A stretch of 64,000 nt of DNA, taken from the NCBI GenBank assembly GCA_024699855.1, contig JAMPIQ010000003.1, forward strand, positions 3,782,001 to 3,846,000. Direction: 5' to 3'. The notes beneath the pieces are model-generated. The model saw nothing but the letters and a program-made list of their open reading frames with translations. It had not been told where the DNA came from and made no database searches. Position numbers and translations under genes: made by a program. This document shows, one piece after another, positions 38,927 to 51,749 of this stretch. The DNA comes from Aphelenchoides besseyi. Taxonomy: Eukaryota; Nematoda; Chromadorea; Rhabditida; Aphelenchoididae. Each line of letters starts with the position of its first letter. Position 1 is the stretch's first letter.

Positions 38927-39096
38927 CTTGCTCCTACTTGTACTCGCTAAGTCCTTTATTGACGAGTTCCATTTACGATCCACTGACAGACATTCTCGAA
39001 ACATAGTTGTAACAGCATTAAGGACCACAACTCTTTCACGATCTCATTCTTTGATTCACGACTCCAGTCTCAACTCGCACGGTCGCTCCGAAAGAG

Positions 39097-41098
39097 CCTC
39101 CGTTCTTAGGTCATATCAATTGTGTTGAGATAATAAAACAGTTTGCTTGAACACGCTACCTCAGATAGCTATCGAATAAAGTGCTACAAAGAAAGACAAA
39201 AGAGCATTTTAATGGTTTGTTTTCTTAAATCTCGCACCAAACAAGTCGATGAAAGATTGCACCGCGAAGACGCAAGACCAAGTGCCATTAGATGCAATAA
39301 AGACAAGTGGGCGTGGCTCGGAAACGTTGAAGTCAATTTATGCTACTCATATGGTTACTATATTCTTGCATCATGAACTTTATTCTTAGTTCGTTTACGC
39401 CATGAAAAGTCTTGTAAAACAACAATATGATCATTTAAACAGACGATTCACGACAACGATCTTAGCGCCGAACCACTACAAAGAGCTGGACGAAGAAACT
39501 TAATTCCGGTTGGCAACTCTACGGTGTGTGGACTGTCAGCTGCTTTGGACGGACGAATGATCGCGTTTCGAAGTTCGAAGTTGTTGGCCGCTTTCATTAG
39601 ATCGTAGATTGAGTCTCGATCTAATTCGGAACCTGAATAATCAAAGTGTTACAATCCAAAATCCTAAGTACGTACCTGAATGAAACCCGTGGTGGATGGA
39701 TCTAACAACTTGGTCATTTGATCGAACTACAACTTGTAAAGCACTTGGTGCCATTTCGGAAGTCACCAACTCGTAAAGTTTCCTGGCCCCTTCGCTTGCT
39801 TGTCCTCGAACGAGAAAACGACGAAACTGATAGAACCGTTGGAGAAGAAGCAGATTTGGATAGTTGAGGAACATGGTCGAAGTTGCGTCGAAGATTCGCA
39901 ATTGACTGATGGTCTGGCATCGAATGTTGAGAGCATTTTGTTTGAGACCAAGTTAATCAGATCGGAAAGTTCAGAGCGAAGAGCCCAGGAAAGTGCTTCG
40001 TTGTAATGACCATCTTTCGCATATCTGAATGGAAAGCTCAGACTTCGAAACCCAGGATTCTTACCTTTCAACCAACGATCGAGCAACTACCGCTTTTGTT
40101 CGTGTTTAAGAGACAAGACGTACAATCGCTCGGCCTTCTTCACTGAGTCCAAACTCAAACGAACTAAACAAGAATCGAGTTCGTAGGTTGCATTTTCGGC
40201 ACCACAACTCAAAACGTAAGAGTAGGAATGCTCCAAAAATCGTACGACTCCAGCAGTGCTGTGCCGTAATCGATGATCATTGAGGTTCGAACATCTTCAT
40301 CCGCATTCAAACGCTGTCGCTGTGGTTGAAGACCCTCGTTTCTGCAGCTCCAAAGTTTGCTGTCTCTCTTCCCGATGACTGTTGTATCTGCTCGCCCAAC
40401 ATCGTGATAACGGAAGGATCGAGTTTTTGAAACAGATCGCAAAGATGAACTGGAAACCACCAAGAAACCGAGTTCTCACAAATTTGCTTCAACATTTCGG
40501 GTAGTTTCTTGCACAAGATCGAGAAAATTGGCCGATCGATCTCCGTGTTCATCGTTTCGACCGTGCTGACATGTGTATCAGTTGGACAGAGTGTTTGATA
40601 AGGAGTCTGAATATACGAACGGAAATCGAATTACAAGATCTTCACTCACTTGCGCTATTTCTCCAATGCTGTCGAGATCTGCTGTCGATGTTTCCTTCCT
40701 CCAAGAACTTCTAAAGCCAAATCGGAAACCTTGCAGCAGCGGGAACGGGAGCACGTGCATTGCGGTTAAAATGGCGTCGGAAAGCTCGCTGTACCGTGAC
40801 CGAACCCATTGGCTTTGCGTATTCGATCGCACAAAACGCCTTCTCTTCATTTGTCCAACTCATTTTTGTGCAAAGAGAATGATTTGAACCTCAACCATCG
40901 GAAAATCACGTCAAATTCTGCGTTATTTGGCCAAAATGCAAATTTCTGGCATTAGCCGTTCAAGTTTGGAGACTTTCTCGATGCCAAATAAACACTTCAA
41001 GTCTTTTTACCGAATCCAAAAAACCGCATTAAAAACGTTCTGCAAGTAAGCGAGGTATAAGCGTACAAAACCTTCCGGTTGTGCTGGGACACGCTGTA
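39097..41098 (-). repeat. Right arm of 2,002-bp inverted repeat
   Basis: This is the reverse complement of 30,693-32,694. The arm begins directly after the end of the 8-kb block at CCTCCGTTCTTAGG and ends about 110 bases before the MSP-domain gene. The loop between the arms is 6,402 bases. Confidence 0.9.
39448..40683 (-). pseudogene. NUP85: NUP85 3' fragment, copy 3
   Basis: Appears identical to the fragment at 31,108-32,343, lesions included, in opposite orientation. Truncated at its 5' end at the same base as copy 2. Confidence 0.65.
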
Positions 41099-41206
41099 CT
41101 ATTGGACGTTTAAAAACAATGGAAAATTTGCATAGTTGACTTCTGCAGTTTGAGAGAAATTGGACTAATCATTTTTGCTTTATTGTCGATTGGGCGCAGT
41201 TCGATC

Positions 41207-42079
41207 ATGACAGCTCCGGCAAATGTCCAACGTCCGGGCACTCCGACTGCACATGCGAGTATCTCAACTTCTGTTCAAGTCCCATCGGCTTCTGGAAAAG
41301 ACGGAAACGAGAAGCAAGAAGTCTTAATTGTCGGCTCCGCGCCAGATGTAAGTAAATTATGATTGTCTGAAGAAATGCGTTACGACCTTAAACATGAGCG
41401 AAAGTTAGCGATTCGAAAGGCGAAATGTCAAACTGCGTTACGATTTTCAGCAAATTCGCTCATTTTTTGGTGTCGTGAAGCACTTAAACAGACAATCATT
41501 ATTTCGATATTTTTAGGTCGAACTTTTGCTTCGTCCACGGTATGTTTAGAAACACGAAATCTGTAAAATGCTTTCAGTTGGATTGTGTTCTCGGCTGAAG
41601 ATGGTTATCGTCGCACTCAATACGCAACTTTTATGATCACAAACACCGAAGAGTGTGTTGTTGCTTTTCGTATTCGTACTCGTGTGAGTTCTGATCTGAT
41701 ATAGCAACTAATCTTGTGTTCACAGGATCGTTCGTTTCCGATGTTCAGTCACTGTCACGGTTTTTTGGAGCCACTTCAAACCCAAGAAGTGCATTGTATT
41801 CTGCCATCGGTCGATCAGTGGCCTCGTGATCCAGCCGAATATGCAGGTCGTCGTCACAAAGTTGTGGTCGAGAGTTTGATTTTGCCCGATGAGACCGAAA
41901 AGCCATTAGATGCGCCGACTCGCGAGGTTTTTTGTCGCAAAATCTTCCACAATACCGCTTCCAAATTGCCACTTACTCGTGTCTATTTGAAGCTCAATCT
42001 TTTGTTGCCACGCATTCCCGACGATGTGCCCATGTTCGAAATCAAACAAACACAACCACCGATCTTTCCACAACTTTAA
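41207..42079 (+). CDS. MSP-domain protein
   Basis: Exons 41,207-41,347, 41,517-41,539, 41,578-41,683 and 41,726-42,079 join in phase. A Ser/Pro/Thr-rich N-terminus of about 50 residues precedes an Ig-like MSP fold: VELLLRPRWIVFSAEDG, TQYATFMITNTEECVVAFRIRT, then SHCHGFLEPLQTQEVHCIL, matching the GfLePgesv turn of the family. It could be a sperm-specific MSP-domain protein or a VAP-like adaptor. No C-terminal membrane anchor is present, which speaks against VAP. An upstream acceptor (ctgcag) sits shortly before the ATG. AATAAA follows the stop near 42,100. Confidence 0.8.
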
Positions 42080-45000
42080 ATTATGATTTTGTGGGCAAAT
42101 AAACTCGATGATCACTTGTTATCTCGACCTTTCAGACTTCCCTTCGAATTCAGACGCTTTTGACCAAAAATCTAGAATGTCGATTGGGTTTGTGATTGCA
42201 TTATAGCAACTGACAGCTTGCGGATTGATAATCGAATTGACGTTTATCAAATTAACATGAACGTAAGTCGAACAGACACGCATTCTTTTATGTCATTTTT
42301 GTTTGCTAATAAAATCCAATGGTTCCAGTCTTGTGGCCGTTTAGGTTTCTGTTCTTCATACTGTTCAGCGGACTGCTCATCATCTTTTCAAGTTCCGGTA
42401 ATTCGATTTGACTGAAAAACAAAAACGAGGAAGCGATTGTCAACTTCCTGAGTTTGTTAAAACAATTCGAAGGTTTTGAAATATGAAATCTGTTGGTTGA
42501 AGTAACACACGTTTTCGTTTGTAACAGTTTTCTATCCTCTCATATTTTATCGCTCAAATCGTGCCTATTGACCTTTACAGCAAACGGCCTCTCTGTTTTA
42601 GTCCAATACATCAAATTGGATCTTTCACTTCTGCCGACCGTTCCAATTTGAGAGATGTGCCGAAATGTCAATAAATGAATTCATTTCGGTCTTTGATTTT
42701 ATCGGAACAAGTAATTCGTTTTGGAACAGAAATCGCAACTATTCGTAGCATCGAAAAGGTCGACACTAAATCTTTTGCTTCAATCGCTATCGACAGTTCC
42801 AATCACTTGTCCTGTTCGAAAGAACGGAGGTCCTCAAATAACTGTAAGCGTAGGCATATCGTAGTTGAGATCCGATTAGCATTTATTCTAGCTGATAATC
42901 TTCCATTTGTTTTGGAGTTCATTGATCACATTTGGGCGTTCAGTTACGTAAGCGGATTCATTATCAACGCAATTCGCTAGCTTCAAGCGAGGATTAACAA
43001 GAACTTCAATCATACGCGTGTCGATTAGAGAGCAATCTTACTGTTTGCTGGGTATCACCAAAAATCAAATCACGAATTTTTTCCCATTTTCAACGGCAAC
43101 CAACGTCATTAATTGAAAGAGCAGGTGAATTGAGAGCAACGGTTTTAACAGAATGTTCCCAGAAACTTGTTATTGACAACATTTGAATTGTCATTATGTG
43201 AGCACATTGGAGAGTTTGCTCGCTTATTTCTTGCTAAGAGTTTTGCTCAAAAACTTTGATCGTTTCGTGTTGTTTAACATCCTCATTTGTCGTCTATTCA
43301 TTCAACGGCAAAAAATAGTTTAATTCGTAAATATAAGCACTGAATTTGGACCAAAAATTAAAAGCTGCTTGACGTCACGTTCTTTAAACTTCCAGATCTT
43401 CATCATTGCTCGTTGGATCTCTGAAAATTGCTCAAACTTTAAATTAAAAGAAATTTGAGCTTAAACTTCAGATTGAACAATGGGAACGCTGCGGACTTTG
43501 GGAAGAAAAAGTTTGTTAAAAGATGACTGACTGGTAGATCGGGGATTAAATTTCTGAATTGCGCAAGAATGACTGTTATATAGGACTTATGATTAAAAAC
43601 AACAAGAAGTGGAAGTCTGCTTATGACCACGCAGTGTTTCTCTACTTTTGCGAAGTTCTATAGATTTCATTTCAGTTTTTGTCATGTACTAACAAACTTT
43701 CAGTCACGAAAATTCCCTCGAGTAATTGCTTTCCGAGACACGTGAAGACTTCAATTTGAGTGTATAAAACTGAATAAGAACCTCGAAAACCATTGGTTTA
43801 AGTTCATGGACTAGGATGACGCAAAATTTCTGTTGACGACAATAAGCGATGGATAATCATATTCGGTTGCTCCAAAAGAGCTTCTTTTGCACTCAACTTC
43901 TACTACAAACACATTTGGTTTGCAATGAACAAAAAGTTAATCGCTATTTTCATCTCTTAATCTATCCTATAAGATAACAAACGGATTGTCTTTTTATTGC
44001 CTTTTTTATCGGGTTCATATACGAAGGATATGCTCGTGGTCGTTTTCAACTTCTTGAGTCCATAAAACATTTTTTATTTAAACTTTCGTTCTCCTGCAAA
44101 TTCGGGAAACAGGTGATTGCAGTTTGCTTTGTCGCGCCATCTGTCGGCATGCGATCAAATGGCAGTTTGGCGGGTCAGAAAAAAGTGCGAAGGAGTGTGA
44201 GGGTGGAGATCGAAAAGATCGACGATCCTGCAGCATGTCGTTTGAACCGTCCAGTGGCCATTTAATGAAATCAACCAACATGTGGAATGACCAGCGGTTG
44301 GCATTTCGCTTCGAATTACCCATCAATCAGCAGTATGTTTTTTGTGGAGTTTACTAGCCGTTTTCTGTCGCGTTTCATTTTGCGATCGGTGTCCATTTCA
44401 TTTGTTTGCCCGCTTGTAAAAACATATCCAACTGCATTGTCATAAGACTTTCGCTTTGATCGATAGTCCAAAATTGCAAATCTTATACGAAATGACCACC
44501 CATTCAACAGCTGCATCAAACACGAAATGAGGGTGGACACAAAGTTTAAAGTTTGACGTCATTTCTCGGTTTCAATTCAACCTCGATTGCACTTAATTTC
44601 CGCTGCTCGTTCATCACGTTTCGATCATACATGTAAACGTCAAGATAAAAATTGAAAGGCGTAACTTTGAACTAAACGACCTATTAGCTCAGACAGCCTT
44701 TCTAGAAGGTTCGTTTTAATGTTTTCTGTGAATACGTTCGAGATCGGGTAACAATTAGAAACACTAGAACTTGCCCGTACGACAATAGTTTTGATGAGTT
44801 AAACGCGTAATATTGGAAGGTTCGAGAGTACAAAAGTCCTCTGTTCTAACCGAACTTTCAATCGAAGCAGCAGATTGAGTTTCTGTGTTCAACGTGAAAA
44901 CAAAAGTGTTCGTTCGTTTGTAAAAGCTTATTCCGCGTTCGATGCACCGTATATTGTTCCTCAAACAAAAAAGCGATTTGCACTTTGCTCCGTTTTCATT

Positions 45001-46242
45001 TCCAACAGTTTTCTTGTCGTTTGCACCCTCCTTGCAGTTTATCTTCAGTTCATTTCAGATCTTATTCGCCTACTGTAGAAGTTCATGGGTTCAGATAGAA
45101 GTGCATTTGCATCTTTAAAAGCACCTCAGATTTTGATTATGCGATTGGCAAACGTTTCTCTTTGTACTTAGAATAACTCGAAACGCATTGATCCGTTAGT
45201 CTTTTGGCAGTTTTGCGCACAAAACGGATTAACTGTTTAATCTCCTCCGCATTTAGCTTTTATTTCTGTTGTGGGCGTAATGCCAAATTGTCCGATTTAT
45301 CTCTCGAATCCTCGTGTCGTATTGTATTAATCGAATAAGAGTATTCGTACTTTAAGCTCAGGAATTCTATTCTCCACTCTTCAATTGATGCCGTTTCAGC
45401 TGACTACTCGTCCGATTCTAAACTTTCGACTTCGATGCAATTCTTTCGCATTAACGTTTAGTGTTTTTGAATTCAACAAAACTTAGTCAGCTGTAAAGTC
45501 GAATAATTTATCAATTGAATTACGGTACGCAAATTGTGAATGACAATCGTGTCTCGATTTCACAAGCTTTTACTTACGAGAATGATGTTATCCGTCGCTC
45601 GTACATCATTTGGAGTTGCCATCCAAGTAGCTTATATTTTCCTACTCTTCTTTGCTCGAAATTATAATCCAGAAGCTGATATCTGCATCAGCAACTCCCT
45701 CGTATTTTCGAATTCGCAACGTCGTGAATAATCAGTGTCTTCGTCGTAACTGTAAGCTTAAAATCAAATGCACAGGTTTTTGTCTGAAATGTTGTCTTTG
45801 TGTACCGATCTTATTTGCCTCGCCGACGTCCAAATTCCATTCGGTTTTATTTGAAAATTCAAACGTGCAACGTGTTTTTTCGTGTTCAGTTTGTAGACTG
45901 GAGGTCTCTTGTTTTTCAGTTATCTGCAACAAAACTTGTAATCGATCTCGTTTGTGAGGTCATTTGATTTGGCGGATTTACCAAAACAACGACTGTGGAA
46001 TGTTCACTTCGCACTCTCAATAAACAACGACGGTTGAACTCCTTGGTCGAACTGCGCCATTCAAATTGCGAAGCCGCACAGAATCCCGAAAACATCAATC
46101 TCATTGTTCTTCGTCGTCTCAAATTCGTGGGATCTCGTTGTGCTTTGACACGAAAAGGCGGAGCGTTTAGTCCAAGTGGACCGAAACCCTACGAACAGCC
46201 AACCAACACGCCCCGAAAACTGAGGGCCAAAGAACCGAAGAG
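42080..46242. other. 4.1-kb gene-poor region
   Basis: Only short frames without splice logic or recognisable domains occur. The 42,675-42,980 and 44,078-44,357 frames were examined and not accepted. An 84-codon upstream frame at 45,995-46,246 ends on a TGA that overlaps the cal-1-like ATG (ATGA). The region may hold regulatory sequence for the calmodulin-like gene. No tRNA or snRNA gene was recognised. Confidence 0.4.
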
Positions 46243-48456
46243 ATGAGATTGAAGCGGCAAATAGAGAAGCGAGGTTTCCTTATTTCTGATCTTAGTGTTC
46301 AACAAAGATTGTATTATGTCTTTCAGATAGTCCCAGTATGTCAACACGAAAGTTATCTTTGTTCAACCGATGGAAGAATCAAAATCAAAACGCGGAAATT
46401 GCTCTTGAGGGAATCAGCGAAGAGGAGCTAATTGAATACAAGGAAGCATTTCGAATGTTCGATAAGGTTAGTTGACTTCATTATTTTGATTGTCTAGAAG
46501 ATGTACGATACGATTGCGTGCTCTCAAAGCTTATTTGTACTTCCGGCGTCAAATGGACGTATAACGTCAATCTAATACGTGTTCTATAATTCTTCTGTCA
46601 ATATCCGCCTTCTGCCTTTTAAACTATTGAAACAAATGGTCAACTGAAAATGTTGTTTCTTCGTACGCATTCGCGGTAATCTAACTGCGCGTTGTAGTTC
46701 CGCATGTCGAGAAAGAAGCAGTCAGTCAAACTTTTCATATCGTGTGTACATGACGGAAGAGTTAAGAATAACTTTGAGAAGATAAACGCGTAGTTTTCCT
46801 TTGGGTAAAATTCCAACGTTTTTTGTTCGACCATCAATCGTTCGTCGAGAATGAACATGGACTTCGAGTGGTTGTGATGCATATCAATAACTACCGTAAA
46901 CTCAAAATAAAGTTGCTCGATTGCACGCATAGTTTCTCTGACTTTAAAAAATTACTGACATGCACGAGACTTTTCATTCTTGACTTTGATCTGTTCAGTT
47001 GATTTTTGACATTCCGAGCACGTTCCCCGTTGGGTCAATCAATTTCGAACACCTGACTTTCGCATGTGAAAGTGTCAACGGCCAATCGAGTATTTTGGTC
47101 CCCTTCACGGCCCATTGCGGATGTTTTTGGAGGGTCGAAAACCAACGACTAATTTCGTTTGCATTCCAATCAATCAGAACATCAATCCGATTCGAACTTT
47201 CGGTCCAAAAACAACCTAAAGCGTGTGAATTTCAATTCTCAACGAAATCTCCGAAAACGGATGTTGCGTCTATTTGTCATGGTCAAAACGACCGTTTTTA
47301 TGATCGTCAAACACCACCAAACAGTTTTTCATCAATAGCCGGTTGTTCGTTGTATTGTCCGATTTGACGGTCCGGAAACTTGTCCCATGGTTTGTAATCC
47401 ATCTTATTCATGAGCCTCTTTTACAAACTTCGCTAAACGACCGTGCGTTTTCAAATTGCCAACATAAACTTTGCGCTTCGTTTCCAACTCACTCGAACTT
47501 CAAAATTCATGTCAAAACATCCGAAAGCCATTTGCATGGTATGTCGATGCTGAATGAGAGTAATTCGGCGGTTTTGAGCGGATTCCGCATCGGACATCCG
47601 AACTGAATGCAGAGGATAAGAAGCTACTCAACTGCACGACTAAATTTTGAATTTTCTATCTAAATAAACTGCGTACATGAATACAGTAAATGCACAAATA
47701 AGTTCAAAAATTTTGACATTAAAACCCAAATCGATGTTTTTGAGAAACACTCGGTTCAGATCTTAATAATCGTTTACATTCTGAAGTAAGAGATTTTGTA
47801 ATCCATGAGATTTTTTAGGATGGAAACGGCAGCATATCTTCGAAGGAACTTGGTGTGGCTATGAGAGCACTAGGACAGAACCCAACGGAACAAGAGCTTC
47901 TAGACATGGTCAACGAAGTCGATGTTGACGGTTCGGGCACAATCGATTTCTCTGAGTTTTGTCAGATGATGAAAAGAATGAACAAAGGTAACGAGATAAA
48001 TGCTGATTAGAGAAAACAAGAAATTGTTTCAGAAAATGACAGTGAAATGATTCGAGAAGCTTTTCGAGTGTTCGATCGTGATGGAAACGGTTGGTAGTGG
48101 ATTCGGTTAGCGGAGAACTAATCGAGCTCGATTACAGGTTACATTACTGCAGACGAATTTAGATATTTCATGACACATGTAAGATTGATTGTAGTTTGAA
48201 CGTTAAATAAATGCGATTTTGTGTTTTAGATGGGCGAGCAATTTAGCGACAAAGAGGTTAGTTGTTTGGCTTAATATAATCTTATAATCGATGTTTAGGT
48301 CGATGAAATCATCGAAGAAGTGGATATTGATGGTGATGGTCAAATCGATTACGAAGAAGTACGTTGAGAGTCATTACGAACAATTGCATTTCAACAACCA
48401 CACGATAGTGACTAATTTCCGTTTTATAGTTCGTGAAAATGATGGCCAGTAACTAA
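46243..48456 (+). CDS. cal-1: Calmodulin-like protein, cal-1 type, four EF-hands
   Basis: Eight exons (46,243-46,273; 46,327-46,466; 47,819-47,987; 48,033-48,089; 48,138-48,178; 48,230-48,256; 48,299-48,358; 48,430-48,456) sum to 183 residues. A basic N-terminal extension ([19 protein letters not shown]) precedes four EF-hands with loops [36 protein letters not shown] and [12 protein letters not shown]. All calcium ligands are present. Residues around [17 protein letters not shown] and [14 protein letters not shown] are typical of nematode CAL-1 rather than canonical calmodulin. The second start (MSTRK, 46,338) may be used instead. Intron 2 is 1,352 nt, far longer than any other here. The protein is a calcium sensor; its partner is unknown. 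Confidence 0.9.
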
Positions 48457-49852
48457 CACTTCGTTGCAAGACGAGAAACACACGATGTACAAATCTGTGA
48501 ATAATCAAACCGAAAGCATTCAATTACAACGGGTATCGACTTTGGAGCCAATTGTTACTTACAGTTTTTGCTATTAATTTTATTGAGCTTATTTTTCACG
48601 AATAAATCATAATGGTACTTGAGCGGTCGGAGCTATCGAATCAATGATGTGTATTCTGCAGCTATTTGAACACCGTTCGTGTGCACAATTAATGTAACTA
48701 TAGGCTTTTGCTCAGGAACTTATCGTTGAAATCATGTTTTTCATTCGATGTTTCCATTCGCTCCACTTTGCAGCAGACAAAAGAACAACGAGCAGAATTC
48801 AATTTTGAATCCCGATAATAAATTCGATTTTGTAGCTCGTGGATTTGTATCTCCACGAACAAACGCAGACATTCCAAACTGCAATGGGGCGAAGTGGCTC
48901 ATCGGTCGACTAACCGCCACCACATATCACGTCATCTCACTGTTTTCGGGGTTCAAACGCTCAGCAATTCGCAGAAAACGAGATTTCATGTCGATACGAA
49001 AAGGAGCTCAATAACGTTGAGAGGTTTGCTTTCTTGCCAACGGTCTTTGCATTAAGCAGATTGACACTAATCGGTGGATTCAATTAAACAAGCAACTCGG
49101 AACGCATCTCGTGGTTGAGTTTGGCAACTGCAACAGGAGCTCATCAGCCGTGAATCTTTTCAGAAGTTGGAGAGAATTTTGTTCGAATTTGCACGCACTC
49201 CTTGCAAAAGCCAAACATCTCTTTCGGGAATTGGACATCACTTTCAACAACAACAGAGCGTAACGGAACTTCTCCCCGACAGCCAATTTGTTTTCGAAAT
49301 TTTTGAGTTACGAACAAATGTGAACAAACAAAATGAACGCAAAATTCGAACAAAGATCTTGATTTCACAAACACCACCGATCACTAGTAAAGTGACTCAT
49401 AAGACCGACAAGTTATAGCTTTCATCCTTTGTAAATAACACTAACCAGAGCTCTCTAGTGATCTTCTGAGTCAGTAGTCGTCTTCATTCAGTGTATTCTC
49501 TTCATCTCTGGCCACAGAGACACGATCAAAAGAGTTTATTTCACAAACTCGAAATCCGTACGAAGTATCGATATGAAAGTATTGAACTATATCGACAAAA
49601 TAAACTGCGTATTTACATTCAATATGAAGCAGATTTGTTAGTTCTGAATAAATTATGATAAAAACAGAATTTGGATTATGAGAAGCCGAGAGACATCACC
49701 GTATACGAGCGGAAGTTTTAGCAACAATCAACAAATGAAAAGATGGGACCCGTTCGAACACAAAATTTCAATTGTTAGAAACGAAATGTGACCATCGTAT
49801 TATAATGGTTATTTAGTCAACTGCGTAGAAATGAACAATGGAAATGTTCGAA
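48457..49852. other. Intergenic, 1.4 kb
   Basis: AATAAA for the calmodulin-like gene lies near 48,600. No gene was recognised. A weak tRNA-like run at 48,890-48,970 was examined and rejected. Confidence 0.4.
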
Positions 49853-50711
49853 TCAAATTGGCAATACGGTTTGTGCTTGCTTTCGAACTTGTCCTGTGCA
49901 CAGCGATGTCATGAATCTTAATCCACGTTCACCGCCTGGAATGTAGGACATAACGTAAAATACGAGAGCAATCGCTTGGAAAGTTGCACACACGACGGTA
50001 AGCAGAGTGTTTTGAAGCTAAATAATGGGGTCCCATTATCGTCGGTAATTACAACTTGCCCAAAGACTTGTGTAGAGTGTAGCAATAACACTGAGCAAAT
50101 AAGCAATGGTGACGTATCTTCTTTGCGCAGAAAACAAAAACTGAACGTACGCAATCGGGCCCCAAAGAAAACCGAAGCTGAAACACAACACAAAATGCAA
50201 AAAAACTCATTGAATTTTTACCTCATAATGAAAAACGTCGAACCGAGTGTGTTCAGGGACGCAAACTTTCGAGCGTTTAACACCAACATCGGCAAAACCA
50301 AAATCGCCTTGAATAGCTGAGATATACGAGAACCGAAGCAACTTCACTCACCGTCCCGAAACAGAACGCAGCGCCAATCAAACACATAAAGAAAGCGACG
50401 ATTCGTTGTAGTCGAGACAAACCACAGAAGTTTTCGTCCGAACTCGCGAATCCAAACCACGTGAAATTGGTGCGACGATTTCGACCGGCCGGCAACGTTC
50501 CACTGGTCGTTGGAGTGTCGGTCAGGGCTTCGGTGTCGTCGATGTTGGCATCAGTCCGCAGATATCCTTTGAAAGCGCTACTCACATTGGAACCAATTTG
50601 CGAGACACTGAAACACAAAATTCAACGAAATAAACTCGGACGAAACCTGAACGTTCTCGTTCCGGACACTTTCGATCGATAGTCATTCACGAAATCAGAG
50701 AGTGCGGACAT
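49853..50711 (-). CDS. SFT2-family vesicle transport membrane protein (SFT2D3-like)
   Basis: SFT2 proteins are small four-TM proteins of the Golgi that assist fusion of endosome-derived vesicles. Exons 50,711-50,647, 50,607-50,352, 50,316-50,222, 50,177-50,060 and 50,017-49,853 give 232 residues in phase. The cytosolic N-terminus is polar. Membrane segments follow: QRIVAFFMCLIGAAFCFG, AILVLPMLVL, YLLSVIATLYTSLW and LLTVVCATFQAIALVFYVM. The family-typical ARKFASLNTLGS loop and the YIPGGERGLR end are present. The last intron is GC-AG (GCAAGT donor). Removing it restores TM4 and the C-terminus expected of the family. Confidence 0.85.
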
Positions 50712-51199
50712 CGTCTGTGAACAAACTCTGAAAAACAGTCAAAAATTTTAAAGAAAATCACACTTACATTCACGTGCCTTTGGTCTCCTTCAGAAAAACT
50801 CGACGACACGCGTGAATAAAAACAGAAGTTGACTTTGAATTTGAACCAAAACTAGTTCTTTAGTTCATGTGGAATGTCAAGAAAAGTCCGCAGAATTTTT
50901 CAGTTTATCTTCAAAGCCTCCAATTGACTCCAGCTATAATGCAAAACAAGTGAGTAAAATCGTTTATGATCGCTCAATACTTCTGTCCATCGATTTTCCT
51001 AATGAAAAACTAAGTTGTTGTGTAATGGTTGTCTTCTTGAGAGAAGACAAGATATGCACAGTAAAAACATTCCCGCTACTTCAAGCCCAACAAAAGACTG
51101 GGAAGGCTCGTGTGATGGTTCGGAATCGAATGGTGCAAAAATGTCGACGATGCTCGACCATTAAAGATCAGCGTACGACAGTTTTCTCGTGTCCACTTA
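50712..51199. other. Intergenic
   Basis: A 116-codon plus-strand frame at 50,869-51,219 shows no domain, signal peptide or splice context. No gene is called. Confidence 0.35.
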
Positions 51200-51626
51200 T
51201 CATAACGTATCATGTTTGAAGTGAACGCACAACAATTGGAACATCTAAAATGAGAGCTCGAGTATTGAACAAATGAAAGCAACTTACGTCCGGCAGATTT
51301 TGGAGTTGCCAATGGGACAATACGTTCAGAAACGTAAACAATGATGCTTTTAAGACGATTGCGTTCAACTGCTCTTTAGTCACTTGATTATAAGAGCTCT
51401 GATCCCCTTCGGTATCAAGTATCGTGAGTTGCATTGGTAGCGTTCTCTAAAATTAAAGACACATTCTACGTTTACTCACTATTACCTATCAGAAATAGCG
51501 AAGGGCGTTGTGAGTTTAAGATTATTTTGAAACATCGCAGATATTCAACAACGGGATTTCAGCTTTATTCTTGTTGATTGTTTCCAAATCGTCATTGGTT
51601 TGTTCATTTTGGTTGCTTGCTGGCAT
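51200..51626 (-). pseudogene. Atlastin-like GTPase fragment
   Basis: The minus strand reads LTILDTEGDQSS and then LNVLSHWQLQNLPD, continuing across an intron to MFQLLCVHFK. These match the G3 motif (LMDTQG) and following helix of atlastins (Q.D.L..LQLF). The P-loop exon and everything after this segment are missing, and a stop follows at 51,200. A start codon at 51,626 (MPASNQNEQTNDDL) may belong to the same relic. It cannot bind GTP as it stands. Confidence 0.3.
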
Positions 51627-51749
51627 CTTCGTTTCAATAATCGAAAGTTTGATCAGTTGTCCGATCAACGTTCACCTTCAAACACAAGAAGACTATTCAA
51701 CCAAATGAAATGTTTATTCTCATCAACACGTGGATGTGCAATCAAAAGT

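Larger units (their letters stand above)
31108..39090 (-). repeat. 8-kb block, inverted copy 2 (partner 3,281-11,276)
   Basis: Carries the same genes as copy 1 in reverse orientation. Differences are scattered. The enolase frame is open in both copies, the nested ORF is open only here, and the F-box-like gene is open only in copy 1. Confidence 0.9.

Noticed and set aside
48890..48970. tRNA-like sequence with a GGGTTCAAACGC run
   Set aside because: The D and T stems do not pair and the acceptor has only five matching pairs.
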